Of a DNA stretch of 64,000 bases, positions 1 through 8,026 are shown piece after piece (positions within the stretch are counted from its first letter, which is position 1; every line of letters begins with the position of its first letter). Under the pieces are notes generated by a model. The model did not search any database. It was not told the DNA's origin and saw only the letters and a list, made by a program, of their open reading frames with translations. Source of the DNA: CBDATA01 sp965215615 (GTDB taxonomy: Bacteria; Acidobacteriota; Vicinamibacteria; Marinacidobacterales; Marinacidobacteraceae); contig OZ244068.1 in assembly GCA_965215615.1 (NCBI GenBank), positions 2,356,001 to 2,420,000 of the forward strand, given 5' to 3'. A program made the translations under genes and the position numbers.

Positions 1-25
1 AGGCAGCATCCTGCCGCCGAAGCCG

Positions 26-979
26 TCAGGAAAGCCGGTCGAAGAAGTCCGCCTCGCTCTTCGCGACCGCGCTCGCGGCGGCGACCGCCTGGCGCGGCTC
101 CGCGAGACCCCGGATCGTTTCGGAGAGCCGCGCGGTGAAGTCGGCCGAGAGCGGGATGCCCCGGGCGGCGAGGACCTCCCGCGCCATGGCGAGGAGCACC
201 TCGGTCTGACTCTTCGCCTGACTCCTCCGGGCGATGCGGCCGAGCAGCAGATCGTCCTCAGGTTCCCCGCCTTCCCGCCGGCCGAGTTCCCGCCCCACCC
301 GCCAGAGCACCTCGTCGGTCTCGGGAGAAAGGGTGGATTCGTTCAGCGCCCGGTGGATCTCCTCCGCCCGCCAGCCGGGAAACGCCCGACTCGCTTCGGC
401 TTCCACGTACCGGTCTCCCTCGCGCAGGTAGATCCGGACCTCCGGCCGGAGCGAGCGCCGCCGGCTCCGGGAACCGGCCTCCGGAGTCTCGACCCAGATT
501 TCCGGGAAACCCCATTCCCGATAAGCGGTCAGCTTGCCGCGCCGCACGTCGGTCGTGTTGTCCAGCTCCAGCACGACATCCGGAAAGTCGTGCTCCCCGG
601 GAACGAGCGCCTCCCCTGGAAGCCGCGCCCTCTCGGGGTTCAGGAAGATCAGCTCGTCGGCCTGCATGATGTCGGTGAGCCGCCCGTCGGCCTCGCGGAT
701 GCGGAGGTCGGTCGAGCCGAGGCAGAGAGCTTCCGTGCCACGAGCCTGGCAGATCCGGGTCACGAGCGAGCCGAGACGACGGGAAGGTGCTTCGTGGTAC
801 GCGTGGGTCGGCTCGCGAACCACCCAGGCGGTCTCGGTCGCGGCGTGCCAGTACTCGAGCCGCCGGCCTTCCCACTCCGGGCCCGTGATCTCTTCCTCGG
901 AGGCCCGCAACGGACGACAGCCGACGAACTCCAGCTCGGCAACCGGTGTCCGTCGTTTTGGGGTTACCGCTCCGATCAC
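26..979 (-). CDS. Uma2-family (DUF820) putative endonuclease
   Basis: The product is about 317 residues. The central part matches the Uma2/DUF820 branch of the PD-(D/E)XK nuclease fold: a short DIMQADELIFL strand, then PDVVLELDNTTDVRRGKL and a YREWGFPEIWVE segment, which is the usual core of the family. The common E-V-x-S at the second motif is replaced by E-L-D-N. The C-terminal third is a charged helical extension (REVLAARGIPLS and following). The start is uncertain: GTG at 979 is used here, and ATG at 1030 would overlap the divergent neighbour. It lies head-to-head with an HsdR-N-like gene. The cellular role of this family is not settled; nuclease activity is inferred from the fold. Confidence 0.8.
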   Translation of the reverse strand: MIGAVTPKRRTPVAELEFVGCRPLRASEEEITGPEWEGRRLEYWHAATETAWVVREPTHAYHEAPSRRLGSLVTRICQARGTEALCLGSTDLRIREADGRLTDIMQADELIFLNPERARLPGEALVPGEHDFPDVVLELDNTTDVRRGKLTAYREWGFPEIWVETPEAGSRSRRRSLRPEVRIYLREGDRYVEAEASRAFPGWRAEEIHRALNESTLSPETDEVLWRVGRELGRREGGEPEDDLLLGRIARRSQAKSQTEVLLAMAREVLAARGIPLSADFTARLSETIRGLAEPRQAVAAASAVAKSEADFFDRLS

Positions 980-985
980 CGATTC

Positions 986-2131
986 ATGGTAGCAGCCGGA
1001 GGATGGGATATCTTCCCGCAGATGGACCATCTGGCGGAGGCGATCCGGGACGTGGCGAGGCGCATCGAGAGGGGCGAATACCAGCACGAAGCCGCCGTCT
1101 CCAGGCAGATCGTGATGCGCTTTTTTCGGCATCTGGGCTGGGACGAGTACGCACCCGAACAGGTATCTCCGGAGTTCTCGATCGGGAGCCGCAAGGTGGA
1201 CTACGCGCTGTGCCGCCCGCCCTTTGGTGCCGTGGTCCTGATCGAGGTCAAGAATCTCGGAAAGGCGACCCCGGAAGGCGAGAAACAGCTCTTCGATTAC
1301 TGCTTCAAGAAAGGTGTTCCGCTCGCCGTGCTGACGGACGGCAAGACGTGGAGCTTCTACTACCCGGCGGGAATGGGGGATTTCGAGCAGCGGCGGTTCG
1401 CCGAACTGGACCTCACCACCGACGATCCTGCGCTTGCCGCCGGGATGCTGAAGCGGTACCTGGCATTCAGCGCCGTGACCGCAAGCGACTGGCAGGGCCG
1501 TGTCCAGAAGGATTACGAGGCCTTCAACCAGCAGCTCGTCGCCAAGGAGCATTTCCCGTCTGTCGCCGAGTCGCTGTTCGCGGGCGAGGACGAGCGCCTG
1601 TTGGATCTCTTCGCCGAACACGTCGAGCGGCGCTCGGGCGTTCGGCCTTCCGCCGACCGGGTTCGCGGCTTCCTGAAGGAGTATGCGACCCGTCCGAAGC
1701 CGACCCCCGTCCCGAAACCGAAGTCCGCCTCCGCCCCACCCTCGACTCCGAAACCGAAGCCGGCCCCGCTGGATTCCGCCGCGAAGACCGCGTCCTTCAC
1801 GCTTTTCGGTGAAACAGTCACGCACCTTCGGGACAAGGAAATGTTCTTGGACATCTTGAGAAGGCTGAGAGAAAGGGATGCATCCTTGTACGAAAAGTTG
1901 TCGCCGTTCCTTTCGGGTAGAAAAAACGCGTATCTGTCGCGGAATCGCGAATCGCTCTATGCGTCTGGCGCGAGCCCGAAGCTCTGGAGCGAAGTCGCGG
2001 AACTGCCTGGAGGCTGGTGGGTCAAAACCCATTCCTCAAGCGCAGTCAAAGACAGGCAATTGAAGAGCGCGCGGGAAGCCGCCGGGCTCTCCGCCAGCCA
2101 GTTGCACTGGCGGATGAAGGGCCAGGTCTGA
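986..2131 (+). CDS. HsdR N-terminal-like (type I restriction) domain protein
   Basis: About 381 residues. The first 180 residues resemble the N-terminal nuclease domain of type I restriction R subunits: helical start (MDHLAEAIRDVARRIERG), a FFRHLGWDEY segment, then RKVDYAL and VVLIEVKNLG, giving the D...E-x-K nuclease signature, followed by QLFDYCFKKGVPLAVLTDG. A Pro/Lys/Ser-rich linker (roughly residues 230-255) leads to a separate C-terminal domain of unknown function. No helicase motor is present, so it is a stand-alone protein rather than a complete HsdR. The start could be ATG 986 or ATG 1022; the latter fits the usual family N-terminus better. Its stop abuts the convergent OPT gene. Confidence 0.75.
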   Translation: MVAAGGWDIFPQMDHLAEAIRDVARRIERGEYQHEAAVSRQIVMRFFRHLGWDEYAPEQVSPEFSIGSRKVDYALCRPPFGAVVLIEVKNLGKATPEGEKQLFDYCFKKGVPLAVLTDGKTWSFYYPAGMGDFEQRRFAELDLTTDDPALAAGMLKRYLAFSAVTASDWQGRVQKDYEAFNQQLVAKEHFPSVAESLFAGEDERLLDLFAEHVERRSGVRPSADRVRGFLKEYATRPKPTPVPKPKSASAPPSTPKPKPAPLDSAAKTASFTLFGETVTHLRDKEMFLDILRRLRERDASLYEKLSPFLSGRKNAYLSRNRESLYASGASPKLWSEVAELPGGWWVKTHSSSAVKDRQLKSAREAAGLSASQLHWRMKGQV

Positions 2132-4078
2132 CTACTCCCTCGCGGCGCGGAGCGGAATCCGCACGAGGAACCAGCCGAGCACGAGGAACACCAGAAAACC
2201 GGGGATGCCCGAAGGAGCGGCCACCGGGATCGGGAGCTGGAAGTTCCCGACCGCAAGCCCGGAGAGCCCGACTCCCATGAGCGCTTCGCCGGCGATGAGC
2301 CCGGAAGCGATCAGCGTCCCCGCGCTTTCACCGAGGGAGCGACGCCCGGGCGAGAGGGAGGCCATCCGGCGGTCGGCGAGCCAGCGGATGCACCCGCCAA
2401 CGAAGATCGCGAAGGTGGTCTGAAGCGGCAGGTACATCCCCACCGCGATGAGCATCGGGGAGGGTGCCTGGATCAGGATCAGGAACAGACAGAGCGCGAT
2501 CCCGAACGCGACGAGCGGCCAGCGCATATCCCCGCCGACGATGCCCTGCGAGAGGAGCGCCATCAATCCGGCCTGGGGTGCCGGAAGCTCCGCTCCCCCT
2601 ACCCCGATCCCTCCCGAGGAGATGTCTCCCTGGTGGAGCAGCATCATCGGCAGCACGAGAAAGAACGAGGCGAAGACGACCCCGATGATCTCGGCCCATT
2701 CCATGCGGAAAGGCGTCCCGCCGAGGATCTGGCCCACCTTCAGATCCTGGAGCATGTCTCCCGCCACCGCGCAGGCACAGCAGACCACCGCGGCCACTCC
2801 GAGAACGGCGGTGACACCTTTCATGCCGGTGACACCGAGGAAGGTCATCAACAGCGCCGCGAGCAGCAGCGTCGAGATGGTGAGGCCGGAGACCGGATTC
2901 GAGGAGCTGCCGATGATCCCGACCAGATATCCGGCCACCGCCGAGAAGAAGAAACCGGCGACGATCATCACAACGGCGGAGCCGAGCGCGCCGAGCGGCT
3001 GGCCGGTGTAGTAGTTGTAGAGCAGGAAGGTGGGGATGACGAGCGCCGCCACCCCGGCGGCGGTCCAACTGAAGGGGATGTCCCGGTCTTTTTCGTCCCC
3101 GGTGCCGTGGGCGGCGGCCCCTTCCCGTATTTCGCGGATGGAGCGACGAAGTCCCTCGCCGAGCGACCTGCGCATCCGGAGCAGGGTCCACACCGCGCCC
3201 GCGATCATCGCCCCGACCGCGATCGGACGGACCAGCTCCGCCCAGATCACGTTGCTGGCCTCCGACCAGTCGCCGCCGGCGGCCGCGAAACGGGCGGTGT
3301 CGGCGAACTCCGGATTGAAGAAGAAGATCGCCGGGATCATGAACCACCAGGCGAAAACGCCGCCGGAGAAGGTGATCGCAGCCAGCCGGAACCCGATGAT
3401 GTACCCCACGCCGATATAGGCCGGGGAGGCCGCCGGAGTGGACCAGGGCAAAAGCCCCGGCTGGCTCGCAGCCCCGAAGGTCTGACCGCCGACCGCGACC
3501 GCACCCTGGTAGGAACCGTAGGAAAGCGCTCCGGTGATCCGGTCGGTGAAGAGCTGGAAGCCCTTGGCGTTCTTCAGGAACTCGATCAGCGCACCGACAC
3601 CCATCATCTGGAACAGCAGCCGCCCGCCGGTGGCCTTCCCGGCCCGGTGGATTTCGGCGGCGGCCACCGATTCTGGAAACGGGAGATCCGGGTCGTGGAC
3701 CATGCTCCGCCGGAGAATGACGACGAACAGGATTCCGAGGAGTCCGCCGATCAGCATGAGCAGCGTGCTCTCGAGGTAGTGGAACTCCTCCCAGGCACCC
3801 GCCATCAGGAACGCCGGCAGGGTGAAGATCGCGCCCGCCGCCAGTGCCTCGCCCACCGAAGCGGTGGTCCGGGCGATGTTCTCTTCGAGCAGGCTTCCGC
3901 GGAAGAGCCCGCGGATGACGACCATCGAAACCACCGCCGCCGGGAACGTCGCGGCGACGGTCTGTCCGGCGCGGATTCCGAGATAGGCGTTGGCCGCACC
4001 CAGAACCACCGCCATGACGAGGCCGAGGAAAAGCGCGCGGAGCGTGAACTCGCGCTGGCTGCCGGGGTTGCTCGCCAT
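2132..4078 (-). CDS. OPT family oligopeptide transporter
   Basis: 648 residues, almost entirely hydrophobic segments, about 14-16 predicted membrane helices. The N-terminus (REFTLRALFLGLVMAVVLGA, NAYLGIRAGQTVAATFPAAV) and the internal PFPESVAAAEIHRAG segment are typical of bacterial members of the oligopeptide transporter (OPT) superfamily, which import peptides or metal chelates across the inner membrane. The ATG start has an AGGAGG ribosome binding site about 5 bases upstream. The gene runs in the same direction as the BCCT gene 55 bp upstream and converges on the HsdR-N-like gene. The substrate cannot be read from sequence. Confidence 0.92.
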   Translation of the reverse strand: MASNPGSQREFTLRALFLGLVMAVVLGAANAYLGIRAGQTVAATFPAAVVSMVVIRGLFRGSLLEENIARTTASVGEALAAGAIFTLPAFLMAGAWEEFHYLESTLLMLIGGLLGILFVVILRRSMVHDPDLPFPESVAAAEIHRAGKATGGRLLFQMMGVGALIEFLKNAKGFQLFTDRITGALSYGSYQGAVAVGGQTFGAASQPGLLPWSTPAASPAYIGVGYIIGFRLAAITFSGGVFAWWFMIPAIFFFNPEFADTARFAAAGGDWSEASNVIWAELVRPIAVGAMIAGAVWTLLRMRRSLGEGLRRSIREIREGAAAHGTGDEKDRDIPFSWTAAGVAALVIPTFLLYNYYTGQPLGALGSAVVMIVAGFFFSAVAGYLVGIIGSSSNPVSGLTISTLLLAALLMTFLGVTGMKGVTAVLGVAAVVCCACAVAGDMLQDLKVGQILGGTPFRMEWAEIIGVVFASFFLVLPMMLLHQGDISSGGIGVGGAELPAPQAGLMALLSQGIVGGDMRWPLVAFGIALCLFLILIQAPSPMLIAVGMYLPLQTTFAIFVGGCIRWLADRRMASLSPGRRSLGESAGTLIASGLIAGEALMGVGLSGLAVGNFQLPIPVAAPSGIPGFLVFLVLGWFLVRIPLRAARE

Positions 4079-4133
4079 GAGGCCTCCTTGGACGCGGGAA
4101 CGTCGTTATATCACCCGGAACGGAACTTCCGAC

Positions 4134-5654
4134 TTATCCGGCGCGGCGGAGTTCGAGGAAGAGGCCGGCGACGATCACGACCGAGGCGATGGCGATGGGG
4201 AGGCCGGTGGCCACCGCTGCCGCCTGAAGGGATTCGAGGCTCCCGCCGAGAAGCAGCACGATGGCGATAAGCCCCTCGGTCAGACACCAGAAGACCCGCT
4301 GCGCAGTCGGGGCATCCAGCTTCCCGCCGGCGGTGATCGAATCCACGACCAGCGAGCCCGAATCGGATGAGGTGACGAAGAAGATGACGGTCAGCGCGAT
4401 GGCGGTGACCGAGAGCGAAACCGCGAAGGGGAGCCCCTCGAACATGCGGAAAAGCGCGAGCTCCGGCCGGAGTTCGCGAACCGCGTCCGCGACCCCGCTG
4501 AAGCCGCTCCCGGTCAACTGGTCGAGGGCACCGCCGCCGAAGACGCTCATCCACAGGAGGGTGAAGAGCGTCGGGATGGCGAGCAGGAAGGCCAGCATCT
4601 CGCGCACGGTGCGCCCCCGCGAGATGCGGGCGATGAAGATTCCGATCACCGGGGTCCAGGCGAACCACCAGGCGAAGTAGAAGGCGCTCCATTCCTGGAG
4701 GAACGCGGTATCGGTCCGGCCGACCCAGTTGCTCAGCGGGATGATCTGGACGAAATAGGTACCGAGGCCGCGAAAGAACGTTCCCACCATCGCGCCGAAT
4801 GGCCCGAGGACGACCACCGCCAGCATCAGCGCCACTGCGAGCAGGATGTTGGCCTCGCTCAGCCGGCGAATCCCCACGTCGAGTCCGGAAACCACCGAGA
4901 CGGTGGCGATGAGCGTGATGACCGAGATGATGACCGCGCCGACGGACTCGGTCGCGGGGATTCCGAAGAGGTATTCGAGGCCGCCCGAGATCTGGAGAGC
5001 CCCGATCCCGAGCGAGGTCGCAAGGCCGAAAACCGTGGAGAACACGGTCAGAAAGTCGATGCAGTGGCCGGAAACGCCCCAGACCCGGTCGCCGAGAACC
5101 GGATAAAACGCCGAGCGGAGCGAGAGCGGGAAACCCCGGTTGTAGGCGAAGTAGGCGAGCGCGAGCGCCGAGACACCGTAGATCGCCCAGCCGTGGAATC
5201 CCCAGTGGAAGAGGGTGGCGGCGACCGCGAGGGCGGCGGTGGGGTCCTCGATGCCGAGGGGCGGGAAGAGATAGTGCTGGACCGGCTCCGCCACGCCGAA
5301 GAACATCAGGCCGATTCCGATGCCGGCGGCGAACAGCATCGCGCCCCAGGTGAGACGGGAGTAGCGGGGCCGGGCATCCGGTCCGCCGAGCCGCACCCGC
5401 CCGAGCGGCGAGACGATGAGGACGAGGCAGGTCAGGACCGCCAGGTTGGCGCTCAGGAGATAAAGCCAGTCGAAGCGCGAGAGGAGATATCGATGCACCC
5501 CGGAGAACGCGGCACCCGCCTGGTCGCGAAACACGAGCGCAGCGACCAGGAACAGCAGGATGATCGCCGCCGAGCTGACGAAGACCGGCGCGTTGATGTC
5601 GAAGCCGAACCGCTGGATGTTCCCCCGGCCGGGCGTGTGCCGCGGCTCGGTCAC
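4134..5654 (-). CDS. BCCT family betaine/carnitine/choline-type transporter
   Basis: 506 residues with about 12 membrane helices. Family marks are GIGIGLMFFGVAEP (glycine-rich helix 1 region with substrate-pathway residues), TLFHWGFHGWAIYG, and the signature helix-8 run FYFAWWFAWTPVIGIFIAR followed by ISRGRTVREM. These place it in the betaine-choline-carnitine transporter family of secondary, Na+- or H+-coupled carriers for quaternary ammonium compounds, often used in osmoprotection. Only a short tail follows the last helix, so there is no long osmosensing C-terminal domain. The GTG start at 5654 lies inside the 106-bp target duplication of the adjacent insertion sequence, so its native promoter region has been displaced. 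Confidence 0.93.
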   Translation of the reverse strand: MTEPRHTPGRGNIQRFGFDINAPVFVSSAAIILLFLVAALVFRDQAGAAFSGVHRYLLSRFDWLYLLSANLAVLTCLVLIVSPLGRVRLGGPDARPRYSRLTWGAMLFAAGIGIGLMFFGVAEPVQHYLFPPLGIEDPTAALAVAATLFHWGFHGWAIYGVSALALAYFAYNRGFPLSLRSAFYPVLGDRVWGVSGHCIDFLTVFSTVFGLATSLGIGALQISGGLEYLFGIPATESVGAVIISVITLIATVSVVSGLDVGIRRLSEANILLAVALMLAVVVLGPFGAMVGTFFRGLGTYFVQIIPLSNWVGRTDTAFLQEWSAFYFAWWFAWTPVIGIFIARISRGRTVREMLAFLLAIPTLFTLLWMSVFGGGALDQLTGSGFSGVADAVRELRPELALFRMFEGLPFAVSLSVTAIALTVIFFVTSSDSGSLVVDSITAGGKLDAPTAQRVFWCLTEGLIAIVLLLGGSLESLQAAAVATGLPIAIASVVIVAGLFLELRRAG

Positions 5655-5750
5655 CCTGCCCCCACCGTCGGGAACGCCGCGCCGCGCCGGGCTTCGAGAG
5701 GTCGGATGGCGGGAACCGTAACAGGATCACCGTACGGCCGATAATCTTGT
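5645..5750. repeat. 106-bp direct repeat, left copy (IS target duplication)
   Basis: This stretch is identical base for base to 7668-7773 and immediately abuts the left end of the insertion sequence. It includes the GTG start codon and leader of the BCCT gene. Such a long target duplication is characteristic of the IS1634/IS1549 group, whose members are known to generate long and variable direct repeats. Confidence 0.95.
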
Positions 5751-5767
5751 CTTGACTTTGACGGTTT
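5751..5767. repeat. IS left terminal inverted repeat (17 bp)
   Basis: Perfect inverted match to 7651-7667; defines the left end of the insertion sequence directly next to the target duplication. Confidence 0.93.
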
Positions 5768-5845
5768 GGAGAGCCAAGTCGTTGATATAGCTACGCTGGG
5801 GTTTCCAAAACTACACTACTTTCGGGTAGTGCGGGGGGATGCCGT

Positions 5846-7543
5846 TCAGGCGGCCTTGGACTTTTGGCCTTGAGAGACGAGGGTCGTTTTGGCGTTCAGC
5901 GAGAGGCCGACGGACGCGTAGAGCATCCGCTGCTCGCGGGTGATGGGGTCCGGGATCAGGAAGCGGTTCTGTGTGTGCGGATCGCAGACCAGGGACGCGT
6001 TGACGTTGGAGAGTGCGGCCCGGATGCGCTCCTCGCTGAGCGTCTTTCCGGGATGTTGGTGCTGGAATCGCCAGCGGAGGACGCGGACCAGGGCGAAGGC
6101 GAGGTAGCAGATGGCGACGTGGGCTCGAACCCGGTGCTCGGTCCAGTGGAACATGGGCCGGACCTTGAGCGAGCCCTTGAGCACCCGGAAGCCGTGTTCG
6201 ATCCGCCAGAGTTCGGCGTAGTGGGCGCGAATGACGGCGGGGGGATCGGGGAGGCTGGTCCAGACTCCGTGGAGACCATCGAAGAGTGCGTCCTCGGCGA
6301 CACGCTGCGGGTCCAGTCTGACGGCTCCCTTGTCCACGGTGAGATAGCGGGCGGCCCGGCCCTTGCCCTTGACTGCGTCGCCGAGGCGCTTTTTGGCGAC
6401 CAGCAGTGCGGTGGCGCGGTCCGCCCGATCCTTGCGGGCCTTCTTCGGGCTGTAGCGAAGCACCAGGCGACGGCCGGCCAGTGCGCCGTGGCTCGCCACG
6501 AGTTCGGAGAGCCGCAGCGCATCCCGGTCTGATTCTTCGGAGTGGGCCAACGGCCAGTTCTCCGGCTTTGCCAGCGCGCCGCGTTCGGTCCCGGACAGGC
6601 GGCGCAATCGGGCGGCCACCACCCAATCGAAGCCGAGAGCCTCCATCGTCTCGAAGTTCTCCCGACTGGCCATCCCGGCATCGGCCACGACGACCACCCG
6701 ACTCAGCCGCACCTGCTTGCGCAGTTCCCGCACCAGAGGGGCCAGGGTCTTCACATCGGTGGTGTCCCCCGGGTACAGCCGGTAGCCCAGCGGCAATCCC
6801 TCCGGACTTTGCAAAAGAGCCAGAACCACCTGGCTCTTTTGGTGCTTGCCGTCCTTGCTGAACCCCTTCTTGCGCAGATCGTCCCGAACTTCAGAGGCGA
6901 AACTGAGGGTGGTGGCATCGAGGAACACCACTTCCGTCTTCCCGCCGAGCAGACCCGATGCCTCCCGATGTATCCGGGCATCCAGTTCCGCGATCCGCTC
7001 GTCGGTCAAGCGATCCATCATCCGGTACACCTGTTCGAGCGCCACCTGATCCAGCCCGTGGTCGCGCAAGAGCAGATGGTGGGCGCGTTTGCTCTTGCCC
7101 GGCGCGAGGATCCGCATCCACAGCGCCGCCCGGAAGATCCGCGCCGACACGCGGGAGCGGCGATCCCAGATGGAGTCGATGCCCAGTTGGCGGTACAGCT
7201 CGCCGAACACCTCGTGGATGCCGAGACAGATCCGGCGTTCGGCGGCGATGGCGTGCATGTCGGCCACCGGGAGAGGAGCGGGAGAACCCTTGCGCTTGCG
7301 TGCTGCGATGACGGCCTCGGCGAGAGTCTCCGGAGGGAAGAGAGCGGGAGCGCGCTCTTCGCGGAGTTGGGCGCGGACGTGTTCGGCGAGGCGGAGGAGT
7401 TCGTCGAGAGCGGGGCCCTTGGGGGCGCAGCCGAGGTAGCGGAGGATGCGCTGGCGGGGCTTGCCGTCTTGGTTGCGGTAGGACTCGACGACCTGAACGG
7501 CGTGATGTCCGGTTTTGCGCTGGGGGACGGTACGGATGAACAC
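5846..7543 (-). CDS. IS1634-family DDE transposase
   Basis: 565 residues, the usual length for IS1634 (IS4 superfamily) transposases. N-terminus FIRTVPQRKTGHHAVQVVES with QRILRYLG is typical of the family. Catalytic acidic residues are visible as VVFLDATTLSF (first Asp), VVVVADAGMASREN (second Asp) and AELWRIEHGFRVLKG (Glu within the Y-x2-R-x3-E-x6-K-like signature). The frame is uninterrupted and the GTG start lies about 120 bp from the right inverted repeat, so the element may still be active. Confidence 0.96.
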   Translation of the reverse strand: MFIRTVPQRKTGHHAVQVVESYRNQDGKPRQRILRYLGCAPKGPALDELLRLAEHVRAQLREERAPALFPPETLAEAVIAARKRKGSPAPLPVADMHAIAAERRICLGIHEVFGELYRQLGIDSIWDRRSRVSARIFRAALWMRILAPGKSKRAHHLLLRDHGLDQVALEQVYRMMDRLTDERIAELDARIHREASGLLGGKTEVVFLDATTLSFASEVRDDLRKKGFSKDGKHQKSQVVLALLQSPEGLPLGYRLYPGDTTDVKTLAPLVRELRKQVRLSRVVVVADAGMASRENFETMEALGFDWVVAARLRRLSGTERGALAKPENWPLAHSEESDRDALRLSELVASHGALAGRRLVLRYSPKKARKDRADRATALLVAKKRLGDAVKGKGRAARYLTVDKGAVRLDPQRVAEDALFDGLHGVWTSLPDPPAVIRAHYAELWRIEHGFRVLKGSLKVRPMFHWTEHRVRAHVAICYLAFALVRVLRWRFQHQHPGKTLSEERIRAALSNVNASLVCDPHTQNRFLIPDPITREQRMLYASVGLSLNAKTTLVSQGQKSKAA

Positions 7544-7650
7544 GGGGTGATCTTAGCAGATCGTGACCAATATGGCAAAATACTACACTACGCAGCGAAT
7601 CCAGAAAACGGATAGGCAATATCAACGACTTACGGCGTCAAATCAGGCCT

Positions 7651-7667
7651 AAACCGTCAAAGTCAAG
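7651..7667. repeat. IS right terminal inverted repeat (17 bp)
   Basis: Perfect inverted match to 5751-5767; defines the right end of the insertion sequence. Confidence 0.93.
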
Positions 7668-7773
7668 GCTCGGTCACCCTGCCCCCACCGTCGGGAACGC
7701 CGCGCCGCGCCGGGCTTCGAGAGGTCGGATGGCGGGAACCGTAACAGGATCACCGTACGGCCGATAATCTTGT
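7668..7773. repeat. 106-bp direct repeat, right copy (IS target duplication)
   Basis: Identical to 5645-5750. It carries an orphan copy of the BCCT leader and start codon. Fusing 5750 to 7774 reconstructs the pre-insertion sequence, in which the BCCT gene lay just beside the Phd-like remnant. Confidence 0.95.
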
Positions 7774-7791
7774 GACAACGGGAGTCATCTC

Positions 7792-8018
7792 ATGCGATCC
7801 GTCGGTATCCACGCAGCGAGAACCCATCTGTCCGCTCTTGTCGAGCAGAGATCCTCATCACCAAGCGAGGCCTCCCGGTAGCCCGGCTCGTGCCTCCCCG
7901 CGAAACGGAAAGAGACCCCCGAGCGGTAGCGGCGGAACGCCTGCGCCGGCGTCGCCGCCGCATCGAGTGGGCCACCACCGACGAGATCCCCCGCACACGG
8001 GACGAAGGTCGTCGCTGA
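7792..8018 (+). pseudogene. Frameshifted Phd/YefM-type antitoxin remnant
   Basis: Starting at ATG 7792 the frame reads MRSVGIHAARTHLSALVEQ, the classic N-terminus of Phd/YefM antitoxins, then stops at a TAG. In the neighbouring frame the rest of the family follows without a break: EILITKRGLPVARLVPPRE, then an arginine-rich helix and WATTDEIPRTRDEGRR to TGA at 8018. The usual V/E-G-E link between the two halves is missing, so a small out-of-frame deletion near 7848 is the likely lesion. No PIN toxin gene follows; the next gene is on the other strand. It is an orphan, inactivated antitoxin. Confidence 0.8.
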
Positions 8019-8026
8019 ACCTGCTG

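Larger units (their letters stand above)
5751..7667. mobile_element. Complete IS1634-family insertion sequence, 1917 bp
   Basis: The element begins with CTTGACTTTGACGGTTT (5751-5767) and ends with its exact reverse complement (7651-7667), 17-bp perfect terminal inverted repeats. A second inverted pair, AAGTCGTTGATAT, lies just inside each end (5776-5788 and 7619-7631) and may be a transposase-binding site. It encodes one intact DDE transposase on the minus strand. The 106-bp duplication either side is unmutated, so the insertion looks recent. Confidence 0.93.

Noticed and set aside
26..2032. A single 668-residue minus-strand protein
   Set aside because: The upstream half is antisense to the HsdR-N-like gene; only the Uma2 part (26 to about 979) is a real domain.
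2633..4270. 545-codon plus-strand frame across the OPT gene
   Set aside because: His/Glu/Arg-rich antisense shadow of a clear membrane transporter.
5645..5750. Independent genomic repeat rather than target duplication
   Set aside because: It abuts both IS ends exactly, is identical in both copies and contains the BCCT start, which fits insertion-generated duplication best.
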